Origin: Bisporella sp. PMI_857
Taxonomy: Eukaryota > Ascomycota > Leotiomycetes > Helotiales > Helotiaceae
Direction of reading: 5' to 3'
DNA length: 64,000 nucleotides
Assembly: GCA_021307315.1 (NCBI GenBank)
Contig: JAJSPD010000030.1
Span: 186,001 to 250,000, forward strand
Below, one piece after another: positions 1 through 12,008 of this stretch (position 1 is the first letter of the stretch; every line of letters begins with the position of its first letter). The notes under the pieces are model-generated. The model saw only the letters and a program-made list of their open reading frames with translations. It had not been told where the DNA came from and searched no databases. Both the position numbers and the translations under genes were made by a program.

Positions 1-2
1 CC

Positions 3-902
3 ATCGAGATCTACTCCACCGTGAATATCGATGGTTTTGATCTCAATGTTGTGGAGCGCCGTCCACCACACTTCAATGAGAAAAAGAAGTACCCAGTTTT
101 ATTTTACCTCTATGGTGGTCCAGTTTCACAGACAGTGAATAAGCAGTTTACTGTTGACTTTCAGGCTTACGTTGCTGCTAACCACGGATACATTGTCGTC
201 ACAGTTGATGGTCGTGGCACTGGCTTCATAGGTCGAAAGGCTAGAACAATCATTCGAAATAACATTGGGTATTACGAATCTCGTGATCAGATTGAAACAG
301 CCAAGATATGGGCGAAGAAGAAGTATGTAGATGAAAGCAGGCTTGCCATCTGGGGTTGGTCTTATGGCGGTTTCATGACTTTGAAAACTCTTGAGCAAGA
401 TGGTGGTAAAACTTTCTCGTATGGGATGGCAGTAGCACCCGTCACAGACTGGCGATTCTATGATTCCATCTATACGGAGCGATATATGCATACGCCGCAG
501 GAGAATCCCGGCGGATATGACAACACAAGCATCAGCAATATGACAGCCTTGCAACAGAACGTAAGGTTCTTGATCATGCATGGTGTTGCGGACGATAATG
601 TGCACATGCAAAGCACACTTACTTTGCTTGATAAACTCGACATAGCGGGAGTAGAGAATTACGACATGCATATGTTCCCTGACAGTGATCATGGAATATA
701 CTTCCACAATGCCAACAGGATTGTATATGATAGTAAGGCGCCTCCTTCACGTTCCATTTTTCCACTAACAAATAAATCAGAACTAGATAACTGGCTCATC
801 AACGCATTTAATGGCGAGTGGCTACGCACCGCAAACGCTGTACCAATTAAATTAGGCGAAGCGAAACGACGGAAGCGTCAGTTAAGCAAGCTCATAGCAT
901 AG
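3..902 (+). CDS. Dipeptidyl-peptidase IV family protein (S9B), C-terminal part only
   Basis: Prolyl oligopeptidase-type serine peptidase that removes Xaa-Pro or Xaa-Ala dipeptides from N-termini. The frame is open to the left window edge, so the N-terminal membrane anchor and beta-propeller lie outside. The visible part is the alpha/beta-hydrolase domain: nucleophile elbow GWSYGG (Ser about residue 114, counting from base 21), acid in HGVADDNVH (Asp about 191) and His in DSDHG (about 224). A basic tail (KRRKRQ) ends the protein. The family includes the vacuolar DAP2/DapB and Golgi STE13 enzymes; without the N-terminus I cannot say which this is. The codon at 21 is GTG inside the frame and is not a start. 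Confidence 0.92.
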   Translation: MEIYSTVNIDGFDLNVVERRPPHFNEKKKYPVLFYLYGGPVSQTVNKQFTVDFQAYVAANHGYIVVTVDGRGTGFIGRKARTIIRNNIGYYESRDQIETAKIWAKKKYVDESRLAIWGWSYGGFMTLKTLEQDGGKTFSYGMAVAPVTDWRFYDSIYTERYMHTPQENPGGYDNTSISNMTALQQNVRFLIMHGVADDNVHMQSTLTLLDKLDIAGVENYDMHMFPDSDHGIYFHNANRIVYDSKAPPSRSIFPLTNKSELDNWLINAFNGEWLRTANAVPIKLGEAKRRKRQLSKLIA

Positions 903-1676
903 CGTGTATATTTAAGGTTATGAGGAGTTACGGAGTTGAAAGGCAATTTTTTCTGTAAAGATAGAAGATTTGGTCTAATATCTACTACTATCAACTTACC
1001 TTAACCTGCCCTCTCACACCATAAAACCTATTTTGAAATAGGAATCTAAAGTGTTGGTCTACATCGACTTTAGATGTGTTGCGGACACAAAGATTTGAAC
1101 GGACGGATTCATTCCATTTCTTTCTCTTATCCTGATTTTGTTTCCAAATTATATGCAACAACCTGCCAAGTGGCTTTTCTTTCAACCTTTCCTAGACTCT
1201 GCTCAACGCCCGAAGGAACCCGAACATGCCAAAAGCTTCGCATCCTACAGACAGGCAACGCATCAACTTTTGACACCAGCTACCCCAAAAAAATTCACTC
1301 TCACCGACAAGATGGAAATTCCATGGATAACTCCATCGAAATATCAACTCCATAGGCGAAGTCGCATATCTCAACCCTGAGTTGTGATATCACCAACCAG
1401 GAAACGCTCTTCAGACAGAGATTTTCCTCTTCACAGACGAGGATTTTTTCAGCTGGTGTATCAGTAGCTATGTTCAGTTGACACCCCAGCTGTCAACGTC
1501 CCTTTCAGTAAAGGGATATTGTTGCTGGTGTATCGGTTCGATATCGGGCAGGGTAATTAATGTATGGTTGTTTCGATCGGCTGCACTTAACTGAAGTGAC
1601 AACTTGCTCTTTCTTTCTCGCACCTCTCATCACCTACTTACCTCCCAAGCGTGGTTCCATTATTGTTCCTCACCCT
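903..1676. other. Intergenic, no gene seen
   Basis: Between the peptidase stop and the stop of the next gene on the opposite strand (convergent arrangement). Only short overlapping frames without recognisable protein features are present. Confidence 0.6.
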
Positions 1677-2336
1677 CTAGCGGAAGACTTTCCCGCCTCG
1701 TCTCGTACTCGGGGCATTTAGTTGTTGAGGGGGGAGATACTCATCTACGTCAGGCACACGCCAGCTGTTGTCCTCGTCAGTACCCTCCCCACTTGTACGA
1801 CTTGCCGGGAAGTTGGCCATCCAAGTGTCAACATTGATTTCCTTCAGATGTTGATCGAGGTAGAGATCTCTAGTTTGTCGCGCCGCAATAGAGCCTCTAT
1901 GCGCTGGATGCTGGGTGACGGCGCTACCAACGCGCAGTTGTACAGGGACGAGCACTCGCGGGTTCTCATAGCATCCAGGGGTTTCCAAGAATGCTGGATA
2001 CGCCGTCGAAGTTACATTCTTGGGAGCAGAAATTTTCAGTCTTTTGTAGGAAACTGACCTCTTGGAGCGGGATTTGAGACGGCTCACTAGGCTCCGCATA
2101 GAACCAGGGGGCTTGTGCGTCGTCTTCTTCTCATTTTCTTGGCATCTAAGGCACTTACCCTCGGGTTCGGCGTCGACTTGCACTCTACCCTGAAAGCAGA
2201 GTGCCAGGTACACGTTCCGAATCTTAGATCCTGGCAGCTCCTTATTCCAAGCTTCTCGGGCGTGGCACTCGGCTCGGATGGAGATGTCTTGCAGGGGACA
2301 GGGGCAAGTATATAATTTTTGAGTATACTTGCACAT
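1677..2336 (-). CDS. Uncharacterised 219-aa cysteine-containing protein
   Basis: Single open frame of 219 aa. The first 65 residues carry seven Cys (2, 11, 13, 24, 47, 62, 65) including CPC and CLRC pairs, which suggests a small metal-binding or disulfide-bonded fold. The rest is basic, low in hydrophobic residues and probably disordered (RLKSRSKRS near 85). There is no signal peptide or membrane segment. I do not recognise a family. Support for a real gene is the length of the frame and the clustered cysteines; the overlapping plus-strand frames look like shadows. An intron cannot be excluded. Confidence 0.5.
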   Translation of the reverse strand: MCKYTQKLYTCPCPLQDISIRAECHAREAWNKELPGSKIRNVYLALCFQGRVQVDAEPEGKCLRCQENEKKTTHKPPGSMRSLVSRLKSRSKRSVSYKRLKISAPKNVTSTAYPAFLETPGCYENPRVLVPVQLRVGSAVTQHPAHRGSIAARQTRDLYLDQHLKEINVDTWMANFPASRTSGEGTDEDNSWRVPDVDEYLPPQQLNAPSTRRGGKVFR

Positions 2337-3014
2337 TTTGATTCTTGTCTTACGATCGACGCCAGGTCTAATCGTACATGGGCCCTGAAAAGCACTTAGT
2401 CTTGATGATAAAAGAAGTAAATGGCCTGATCAGCTGGGACTTCAGCTGATGGCGGGCATACTTCGATGTGGACTTGGTCGCTTTTATTGATAGAAAGTGT
2501 TCTCAATTTGGTCTAGCTTAAAGTTCTATAACCGTTAATCTTTAAGGTTATTCAAAAGCAAATTTAGAATCGTTCTTGGTACAGCTGTAGCTGCTTCCTA
2601 AAAAAAATTGTTCTTCAAATGATCGTCACAAAGAAGTCTTTGTATTGGTTCTGGTACGCCAGTGCCATTAAGTATTTGTCAATGAGCCTCCCAATGTTCT
2701 TGACCATATGTTAGCATATTCTTTCAAAGAAAAATAGGTTCAATACAATGACCTTGTCAAATCAGCAGATGAACAATAGCACATTGGCAGTTAACAAGGC
2801 TCACAATGCTCCTTTCATACTTGTTAAACAAAGAAGTACATCTCTATAAGAATGGGCTCACTTGATGCACAATCTATATCGTTGGAATAACCTCAATCAT
2901 CATTCACTTAGAACACTGTTATCGTAATTGTCGCTGCAACTTCCACTCAGGATAGTATCATAGAAAAGCACCGCATATACGGATCTACGAATATATCATA
3001 AACTATAATAACCG
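2337..3014. other. Intergenic, likely divergent promoter region
   Basis: Lies between a minus-strand and a plus-strand gene, so it probably holds both promoters. AT-rich in its second half. No specific sites recognised. Confidence 0.5.
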
Positions 3015-3575
3015 ATGTATAACACCTCATTACATTACGACGGTCTCCGTACCGATTATCGTCCAGCCCACGCCTGGACCCGCGCTGGCGTGAACGCAGC
3101 AAAAGCTGACACGGACCGCCTCTTTCGTCGATGGCAATCGTCATATCCGCAAGCCAATGATCCATCCCATCAAACAATGCCAGAGTATATTCCTCGATTC
3201 ATACCGCACGAATGGATCTCTAAATACCCTCCGGTTGCCACAGCTAATCCCCCACCTATCTCTTCGTCTCAAGGAGAAAGGGGAATGACCACGTTGCAGC
3301 AAGTGTGCATCCTACTCTCTATGTTGGCTATCTTTGTGGTAGGTCTATTGCTAACATCCCAAGATGGACTATGGTTCAATATTCTACTCATATTTGGAGT
3401 GTTGCTTGCAGAATTGATCCTGGGAGATTGTTTGCTAAGGTTGGAGAGGACAGTACAGGAGGAGGTGCTGCCCGCTATTAGAGGTGGTGCTACTGGCGCG
3501 GTCCCGGTGGTGCATGTGGTGCCTGAGCCGAGGAATTGGGTGCCTAGAAGCCCTGGGGGTACTCTTCGGTGGTAG
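3015..3575 (+). CDS. Uncharacterised small membrane protein with two TM segments
   Basis: Frame of 186 aa. The N-terminal 90 residues are polar with many Pro, Ser and Arg. Two adjacent hydrophobic segments follow (about residues 95-114 and 119-138), then a short tail rich in Gly, Val and Pro. This hairpin layout suggests a small integral membrane protein with both ends on the same side. No family recognised. The start codon is the first ATG in frame. The antisense frame of 129 aa over the same DNA lacks such structure and was not called. Confidence 0.6.
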   Translation: MYNTSLHYDGLRTDYRPAHAWTRAGVNAAKADTDRLFRRWQSSYPQANDPSHQTMPEYIPRFIPHEWISKYPPVATANPPPISSSQGERGMTTLQQVCILLSMLAIFVVGLLLTSQDGLWFNILLIFGVLLAELILGDCLLRLERTVQEEVLPAIRGGATGAVPVVHVVPEPRNWVPRSPGGTLRW

Positions 3576-5638
3576 GTAAGTTGAAAACTTCTAAGGGATT
3601 GGGAACGCCGAAAGAGCGCAGTATCTCTTTTCCTTTCTTTGGTAGTAAGCATACTCAAATTTATTCTAGTGAATAACCCAATCTAGTTGTTAAGTCATCT
3701 CCACATCGCAATCAGCATACAAGGCTCTGATCAGGTCCTGCGATTTGTACTGCCATCTCATCCTAAAATCGGATAATCGATAGATGGTGATTTTATTGTA
3801 ATTGACCCGACTCTCCATGCTCTTCAACAACTAAGTTACTTTTATCCCGCCATTTTTTATAACTGATTAACTTGCTGGAATTTGATTTTCAGAGAAGCAG
3901 GGGGGTTCCAATCGCAGTCTCACTTTGGTGGGTGCCGCGGAAAGCGTAATTGCCAATCTGGCTACCCAGAGTCAGAGGGTTACTTGTTATGTCTCTCTAT
4001 GCTAAATGCCCACGTGTGTACTTCCCGTGCGATGGGTTGTTTCTCAAAATCCGATTAATGCGTCTAAACTGGCAGGAGAGAAATTGAATATTCATGGAGA
4101 TATTGAGTATTGAATGAATTTGCATATGAATGCAATAACACAACCATAACGGATCTCTGAGCCCGTCAGCTAGATGCAAGGTTATTAAGCCTTCCAACCA
4201 CAGATACATGCTGACGAGCTCTTAAATGATCAAGAAGGCCATGTCAGCATGTTGGAACCTATTTAAGGGGTGGAAGGTGTCCTACCAGGCAAACTCCAGG
4301 CACGCCTGGCCTCCAGGCAGAAGCCCTTCTATCAAAGTCCAACTGCTCGCCTCAAAATGGCCAATCCGTCAGAAGGATAGAGCTCGATACGGCAACCAGA
4401 TCAGGTAGGGTTTTAAGGTCTGTAGCCAATATTTGTGGACGCTAGAGGCTTTATCCATGTCTACTACCGCTTCCCGTGATAATCTGCATGGAACTTCACG
4501 ACTAGCCGAGCCGAACCCTCAACTTTCGGGCTCTTCCCGATCTATGAAGTCCGGGCGGATGGCTATGCCACCTTGGTTACACGGGTACTCGGCATGGTGT
4601 AGTGAGGCTAAATTTTGCACATCAGTTGACCTCTGTCATATCTTTAGAACTGCGGACATGGGCTGCTTCTTATGCTGACAACTCAAAGTCTCGCTTAAGC
4701 CCCTGCCCCTATCTGTTCCGTATATTTCCTGCCTATTTCCTTGACCAGAGCAATAGATAACTCGGCGGATGATGGGTTCTTCCCGGGATTTCCCAAAGGC
4801 TGCTGCTTACCAGAATTTCGAACGTTGCAATTTCCGAAAATTTGTCGCAATGTTGTTTTAAGTCCTGTTTACGTGGGCAACTTCGTGTCTCATGGTCATT
4901 ATGTTGGTGCCTGGTAAACAGGAGGGTCTCGGTTTGTAAGCGAATCAAAATGCTCCTTTAGCGAGCTTCCTATTCCGTACGCCGTAAGTCCACTTTCGTA
5001 GCGACAACTCCGAATGCCGTCTCGCCGCAACACAAAAGTAGAAGAAAAAATAAGCTCCAACCTGCCAGCCGAACATAGTTTGTGGCTGAAATAGTCCCTG
5101 ACGTAGTAATTTTCGGCGATGCAACAAAGCTGTTGGATGGAACCGTGATGCCAATTGAGTCATCGGCTAATAAGCCATGAGGTGCAAGGACCATGCAGTA
5201 CGCGAAATTGGATGCGTGTGTTTGGCTAAGGCAGCCAGAAAATGCGCCCTAAAGTACGGGAATGAATCAGATGCGGGGCTTAGGCCAGTCATGATCATAC
5301 CTTAGGCGAACTTTTTCGATGCATGGCTCAGACTTTGAAGAGTCAAAGGCGGCTCAGCATGGAGGGACAAAACTAGTTGCCTTGGGAGTCATTACATGGC
5401 TTGAGACGCGAACTTGTCGACTGGTAAGCAAAGGTGTGATGTGATACCGAACTTCGAATTGCTATATATTCCTGTAAGTGAACCCGACGGTAAGAGTTTT
5501 TTTTCTTCATCAGACATCAATCAAATAATCAAGCTTGAGTTCTCTCAATCACACAATCGTCACATCCATTGCCTTGCAACAAGTTTTTTGCAATCCCTCA
5601 GAGTATTACATCTTAAAATCATCAACAGCAACAAGTCA
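3576..5638. other. Long intergenic stretch without a supported gene
   Basis: About 2 kb with only short frames on both strands, none showing a domain, a signal peptide or a believable splice pattern. The last few hundred bases before 5639 are probably the promoter and 5' UTR of the next gene. Confidence 0.5.
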
Positions 5639-6192
5639 ATGCCTGATATGGAAAACCTCAGTTCTGCAGCCAGCTCCCTCGGAGACAGATACCTTGCCCG
5701 CCAGCTGGCATCAACAAACAATCAATCCGCCGCAACGGTTCCCTACGATGCCCACCGCACCTTCACGTCCTCGAAATCATCTAAATCTAAGCAGCAACCC
5801 ATAAGCGACGCGGCATCTACATTCTCCACCTCCACAACCGCAACAGAGAAGCCTCTCCTAAAGTCCTCGAGCTCAGACAAGAAGAGCTCCAAGGCTTGGG
5901 AGAAAACCAAGAAGTTCCTCTCTACCAGTACGTCTACATCATAACCTATCCTTCGCTAGGGCTCTTTCTAGTTCTTTCTTTTCTCTGAATTAGAGTAGAC
6001 AGAAAGACTAATTGATGGTTTGTAGCAAAGACTAATTCTGTTGCAGTTGGAGAGGATCCCACGCGGATATATATTAAGCAGGAGAATGAGCGGAGGAAAG
6101 CACAAGGCCTGCCACCAATGCCAGAACCATGGCCGATGATGACCTTTGGGGCCGGATCGTATAACGATCGGCCGATGGCCGGGAGAATATAG
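5639..6192 (+). CDS. Uncharacterised Ser-rich 144-aa protein with conserved-looking C-terminus
   Basis: Two exons, 5639-5927 and 6047-6192, joined across a 119-bp intron with a GTACGT donor, a CTAAT branch-like site near 6032 and a TTGCAG acceptor. The splice keeps the frame (phase 1) and gives 144 aa. The first 95 residues are rich in Ser, Thr and Lys and likely disordered. The second exon is different: it begins IGEDPTRIYI and continues with a charged stretch, then proline- and methionine-rich sequence. That compact, less repetitive end is the best evidence for a real protein. There is no signal peptide or TM segment, and I do not recognise the family. The unspliced frame would end inside the intron after a Ser/Thr repeat. 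Confidence 0.72.
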
Positions 6193-8020
6193 AATTTCGT
6201 ATTGTTGATTTCATTGTTTGGTTTCAAGGTGAAGACTCCTTGTTTGGGAGTCTGTTTGGCAACTTTATTGCCGCTGAAGCTTGCAAGGCGTTTGAGGAGT
6301 TATACTTGAAAATGTCTTTGGATTCGGCGGATATTCTGAGAGATGGCAGAGTTTGAACAAGTTTCGACAGGAGAAACATGTACAGATTGTCGATGGGACT
6401 GAAGTTTGCTCAGTATTCTCATAATTTGCTTATTTACTAGAACTTGAATCGAGGAAAATTACTATCTCTGAACTATTTCTTTGCAGTAAGCCATCTCCAC
6501 TACGATTAGTGCGGGCCATACAAGATCATTGTTTCCGGAACCTCTTTCTAAACCTTGTCCTAGAATAAATCTAAAATTAGACCACTTCAGCTTCAATCAT
6601 GAAAGTGAAAATAGTGCTTGGCAAGCATTACTGGCATTAAATCTAAGCTTCCCAGCCTCACTCTCAAGCAATCATAACAGCTGCATGTAAGACACTCCCT
6701 TACATGTTAACTCAAGAATTGAAACAAACACAGCTTTCTTGACACTTTTGTCTGTTACATTCACCTTCAAGAGTAACGTTGCTGCCACCACAAAACAATA
6801 AATACTACCAAACTAAGAAAACAAAGTATGCATCTGTATATTTCAATCTATATTATTCCAAGTAACAATATTTTTTGCTCTATAAACCCAAGGGGGCAAA
6901 ATTAAGCAATCTCTTAATTCCACCAAAGGAGGCATGACACCGGATTACTCAGATTGGTAGGTTTAAGAGATCAAGATCCATCTGGGACCTTCTTTAATAA
7001 TGAAATATGAAACTTGGGTTCAAAAGATATTTTGGGTAAGTGTACCGAATTCAATTCTACTTACTTTTCTAAAAGCTAAATATGAATTTCAAAACAACAA
7101 TGATAAAAGCTAAAGGGAAGTCAAGACTATCAGTGACTATACTGTCAGCTCTTTCCGCGATGTATAAGAATTAGCCTATTTGCAGGCATTGAAATAACGG
7201 CTAAAGGTCGTAGGATTGTATAGCTCCTGATAACTGATTGATTATTACTTTAAGGCTTATAGTTCTCTCCAGTTTGACCTTGTACATAGCACGGTCATCG
7301 CTTTTTCTAAATATATCTTTTATATTGTTGTGATAAAAACGTTGCGCACTGCTAAACTGAGTTTCACTACTAAAATGCTAGATCAAAGCTAGGAAGCTAC
7401 TCGGGGTATGATGTAATTCTTTTCCAAGAGATAAGTACGTTCAAGAAGTCATCTTCTCATGTCCTCAGAATGGATGCCAAGATATTATGCATCAAGGCAA
7501 TATGAAGTGCACGATCCAGTGTATGAAGGAACTTAGCTCCAATTACTTCCACGAATGAAAGATGTTTCGATAAGGTATAGACTTATGCAGTGTGTCGGAC
7601 ACTATATGAGAGACTCATGAGGGCTTGTTAACTCTAACTTTTGTCTTGTGAGAATTTCATCTTCTTGCCAACTCGGTGGTGCCCTTGGAAAACAAAAAAT
7701 CGCTTGGTCTTAATCCTTACCATCCATAACTGCCCTTCCCCTTAATCAATTCAGGGGTTAAGCGAAAAATAAACAAAGCAGTCCTCATCGCATATCACAA
7801 CTCACACGATGGAACGCACCGGAATTCCCACTATCCTCACAGGGAAAAGCGGATCCCCATTCACCAGCAAAGACAAAAGTATGAACCTCAAGAGTTCGTT
7901 CCTCTTCTCCTCAACATCTCACATCCTAAGGTGGGATCCTCAACCACACACAGACCTTTACACCTGTTCTTTCAAGCACCGAGCATTCGAAAAAAATAAG
8001 AAGCAAGCAACAAAGAAACA
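6193..8020. other. AT-rich intergenic stretch
   Basis: About 1.8 kb, mostly AT-rich, with no frame above about 70 codons that looks coding. The part after about 7700 is probably promoter and leader of the following gene; a small upstream frame begins at 7809. Confidence 0.5.
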
Positions 8021-8860
8021 ATGACTCGACATGTCTCGGGAAGCAGTCAGCATTCGAGCTACTTCCGCTTGAAGATGGGCCGCCCTAGCTATACCAACCT
8101 CACCCTCCGCCAAATCTCCCATATTCAAGAGGTCTTCGCGCTCCATTCCCACCGCTATGCCGTCAAGCTCGCAGCACGCACCGGCGCAGCGCCTCCCCCA
8201 GGCCTCCCTCTCTTCCATAACCCTTCTAATCCTTCACTCTCCTCCAGCGCGGCACTCTCGCCTTCCGTCGCTCTCACACGCGCATCCAGCACGTCCGGCT
8301 CCACAACTCCCACAACTACTACCGCCGCCAACCCTAACCATAATTCCATGATAAGCGATGAGGCAGCCCTCGCTATTCTCAAAAGGTACTCTACGAAATA
8401 CGCCAAGATAGATCCTGATGACCCCAACCTGAACTTGACCTGGGGCTGGGCGGCAATGGTCATCGAAACAATGGTAACGCTTCGCGAACGGCTCACCTGC
8501 GCCAACTGCGGTGGCATGCACGCCATGCATCCGTCCCCGGACCTCACGGCCGCGCAGAAGACCTGGGACTACATCGCCCATCTATGGCTTAGGCATGGTT
8601 TTCACGGCTTGCGCAGGCACGAGATACTCGCGATGCGGGAGGAGGACATCTTGGAGCTGGCGGAGAAGTTTCGCGAGGTGGAGAAGCTGTATCTGAGGGG
8701 GGTGCAGTATACTGGATGCCGGCGCGAGTATAATCAACAGGCCACTGGCTGGTTGCCGTGGTATATTACGGATGGGAGAGACAAGATGAGGTATGATAGT
8801 CAGATTTGGTGGCTCGCCTATACGAAATCGCATGCACCTGGATATGGATATCGCGCCTGA
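8021..8860 (+). CDS. Uncharacterised 279-aa protein with a CxxC-H-H cluster
   Basis: Single exon of 279 aa. Residues 1-50 are moderately basic. Residues 55-110 are a Ser/Thr/Pro/Ala linker. From 111 the protein is compact, rich in Trp and Tyr, and charged. Cys160, Cys163, His167 and His170 form a CxxCxxxHxxH arrangement that could bind zinc. The C-terminal third has several Trp (WLPWY and WWLAY near 240-265). No named family recognised. The start was chosen as the first ATG of the frame, just after an A-rich leader. The antisense frames of 115-157 aa are shadows caused by high GC. Confidence 0.85.
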   Translation: MTRHVSGSSQHSSYFRLKMGRPSYTNLTLRQISHIQEVFALHSHRYAVKLAARTGAAPPPGLPLFHNPSNPSLSSSAALSPSVALTRASSTSGSTTPTTTTAANPNHNSMISDEAALAILKRYSTKYAKIDPDDPNLNLTWGWAAMVIETMVTLRERLTCANCGGMHAMHPSPDLTAAQKTWDYIAHLWLRHGFHGLRRHEILAMREEDILELAEKFREVEKLYLRGVQYTGCRREYNQQATGWLPWYITDGRDKMRYDSQIWWLAYTKSHAPGYGYRA

Positions 8861-9572
8861 GGTTCTTTGGAGGTTTGATGTGTTTGTTCTTGTACTTGTA
8901 GTTGGGGTGGCGTTTAGGAAGGGAGGGCGATGATACCCATGTTTTTTGCAGGCGTTTGAGGAAGGTTGGCAATGTAAAAGCAGGGGTCGGTACGGCCCCG
9001 GATCATGGATGGTCATGGTGGGAAGATGAATATTTGAGATGTTAGATAATGGCACCGTGACGTCTCTCTACAATTCGAGTGTCGTGACCCAAAGCTCCTA
9101 TTTTTAAGTTCTCCAAATTGTTGACTACCAGCAATGGCCAAGGTAATTTCTTGTTCATGGGCGGTAGTAACACCTATTCCATGAAGGAGATCCCTTGTTT
9201 ATCTAAGCCATTGAACCCCAACCTGAGGCCCGTATTTTGAGACGAAATAAGATGCTAGCAGCTAATAGTATCAAGGTAGCCCTCTAGCAATAACGGATAA
9301 TGTTTAGATATAGTCACAAGAAACAAAAATATAGCTTATCACGCCTACTATCTCGCATGAACAAGGCTGGAGACCTAAAGAGAATTTATTCTGTGGTTTA
9401 TAGTACAGGTAAAGCAGTCGCTAATGCAGAGCAGCCGGCTAGGTTTGGTATTTTTCCAGTATCATACCTATATTTTCCGATTTTCCCACCATCATTCACG
9501 CCGTATTCCCAACATTGATTTATAAAACGAATACGCAAGTCTCCTACCAGTCTTTTTCTGTCGACAAACACC
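8861..9572. other. Intergenic, convergent 3' region
   Basis: Lies between the 3' ends of two converging genes. No supported gene. Confidence 0.55.
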
Positions 9573-12008
9573 TTATTTAGCAAAATGTAAGTCATAACCA
9601 AGCCATTTACGAGCGTTGACTTGTTCGACAGAGAGACCAGGATATCCATAAGTCAATGGGAGAAAGTAGTACCACCCTCCGATGACTATGGCAACGATGA
9701 CTCCCAACGCTGCCCAAGATGTGAAGAGATTCTGGCCGGCGAGTTTCTCACGTGCTGGAAGGTGCTTCTTTGGTGCCGCAGCACTCTTCTTTCCGGACTT
9801 CGCATCAACAACATCATCCACTATTGGCTCGACATTAAAGACAAACTCAAGAAGAGCGCCAGTCACAAGAGCTGAAGCAAGGTGAGCTGGGAGATAATGG
9901 TGAAGGAAGAGTTGACGACCCATGAGATAGAATGGGAAATAGTGGGTCGCCCAGGCAAGAAAGAAGAATCCAGTTGAGTTGTAAAGACGGGATCGGGTAC
10001 CTGCAGAATTAGAATTCGGATCAGCGAAACATATTGGTGGCACTTACGGGCATCCAATGCATCCACTCCACGACGGAGCGATAATTGATCAGCTGCAATA
10101 ATGCCTGCATAAACAGCGAGAAGACTACTGGCGATCCACCAGCCAAGAGGGTTGCCAAGGAAATATATCTGCTGCTTGGTATCATTCTGAGTCCAAAAAC
10201 TGACACCTCTCAAGAGAAAGGGCCACATGAATGGCTGACTGGCATATGGATGGCTACTAGTCAGGGCGTTATTGTGGTGGAACATAGCTCTCTGAAGCTC
10301 GAACCATTTCTTCAAGAACGGCAGGCTCTTCACTTTTCGTTCTTTTTTGACCAATCGCTGGTCACCTTCCGGGATAGAAGGGATGGAGTCAACAAACCAG
10401 ATGTTGGAGCTTTGACCAAGATTCTTATTGCCGTTAATTTCTTGTTGTTTGTATGCCCAGTCTGGAAGAGGCGAGGTGTGTGTCCACATTGCAACCTTAC
10501 TGGGGTAATGTATAAGCTTGAATTGACCTTGGAGACTCTTGAACTCTTGGCTGACTTTTCCGTTCTCGATTCTGATTTCAAACAAAGTATCGTTGCGACG
10601 TTTTTCGTCAGCATCAGCTACAGATACAGTGGTAAATTCTTGGTTAGTTGGATAGTATGGAGAAGCAACATCGTGTGAAAGTAGCATTGTATCGGTAACC
10701 ACGTGTCTGAGCTGGACAAGGTCATTGTTCTTGACTGCACGACCCATAACATGATCATTGTTCGCCGGAATAATTTGCCAATGATTGTTTGCATCAGCGT
10801 ATGGATAACCTGTGACCTGCTGACCTTGACTGGAAACTCTGCCATCATCGTATCTTAGAGGATATCTATCGGGGTGGCTGTGAAGAAATCCGTTCGTCTC
10901 TTTGTGCTTAATCTGGATGTTGTCATAATAGTTGATGGTAACTGCATTAGCTGCCATGATATTGTCGCTCAAGGTTTCCTGAAATTCTGGAGACATGAAG
11001 TCATCTCCAGGACCTGAGCGGTACAAAATGGCGAAGTGTACCTGGAACCAAAAGAGATAGAAGAAGAACGGGACGATGATGAGACCAAACACACGAGCAA
11101 GAAAATGCTTGCCAAAATCGACTAAGTCCAACGCTCCTTGACGACGGTTGACATCCAAGAGATCCCATAAATCAATTGCCACTGCGGACCCAATTGTGAC
11201 GAAAGCGAAGAGGCCAACATACTTGGTGGAGATAACGCAGCTGAGGGCAAATCCAGTTAAGAGTAGCCACTTCCACCACTTTCGTCCAAAAGGCTCGTGT
11301 CGAAGCTTGTAAAACTTGATATAGGCAAGCAGACTGCATGCCATAGCGAACACAAGTGTAGCATCAAGGAGAATCAAGCGAGTTTGTCCAATGTGCGCAT
11401 TATCGAAAAGGACCAAGGAAGCCGAGAGAATGCAAGCTGGCAGAGTGTATCCAGACTCCCACATAATATCAAAGACAACCGGAACCGTCAACGCACCCAG
11501 AAGCGCTGGCATTGCACGATAAGCCACATATGGCACCTTGTTGGTGATGTACGAGTCGCCAATATTTTCGAAGTGAAAGTTTCCATCATATCCCACGAAC
11601 CAGCCCATCAACGCAAAGAGGAGTTTCCCGAATGGAGGGTGGACATCGAAGAAGTATGTGCGTTCCAGATAATAGGAAGCAAACTAGGAGACGCATATTA
11701 GCAACGTCTAATAATTTCTGTGCAGAGCTGAATTGTACCTTGCCGAAGTGAACTTCATCAAAGACCACCTCATTAGGATGACTGATGCCCCAGAATCTTG
11801 TGAGAAAAGCCAAAGCTGTAATGATAGCCAGGGCGATTCGGAAGTCCCATTCTACTGCCGCGCCTCGTCTCGCCTGGTTGGCTTTGACTAATTCATCGAG
11901 ATCTGTACCGCGAGGAGCAACTATGCCAGTCGTAGAGGCGTCTTTCGATTTTGCGGGGAACACAGCATCTTTATCTTTCCGCTTTCGCACGGATCCAGTC
12001 TGTGACAT
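9573..12008 (-). CDS. pmt4: Protein O-mannosyltransferase, Pmt4 type
   Basis: Transfers mannose from dolichyl-phosphate mannose to Ser/Thr of proteins in the ER membrane, starting fungal O-mannosylation. Exons 12008-11739, 11683-10048 and 10000-9573 give 777 aa, the usual Pmt4 length; introns are 55 and 47 bp with GTACAA/GTAAGT donors and a CTAAT branch. Seen: an N-terminal cytosolic tail, then the first loop motif with FDEVHFGK and VHPPFGK around the first splice, multiple TM segments, a central luminal MIR region, and a Pmt4-like C-terminal half (FWTQNDTKQQIYFLGNP). The end LSVEQVNARKW plus a short tail fits fungal Pmt4 as I remember it. Upstream lies a probable divergent promoter shared with the RidA gene. 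Confidence 0.97.

Noticed and set aside
126..707. 193-aa frame on the minus strand
   Set aside because: Lies antisense to the well-supported dipeptidyl-peptidase; no features of its own.
8155..9055. Several 115-157 aa antisense frames
   Set aside because: Shadows of the GC-rich gene at 8021-8860 with Arg/Gly/Pro composition.
10085..10678. 197-aa frame on the plus strand
   Set aside because: Antisense to pmt4, whose family match is very strong.
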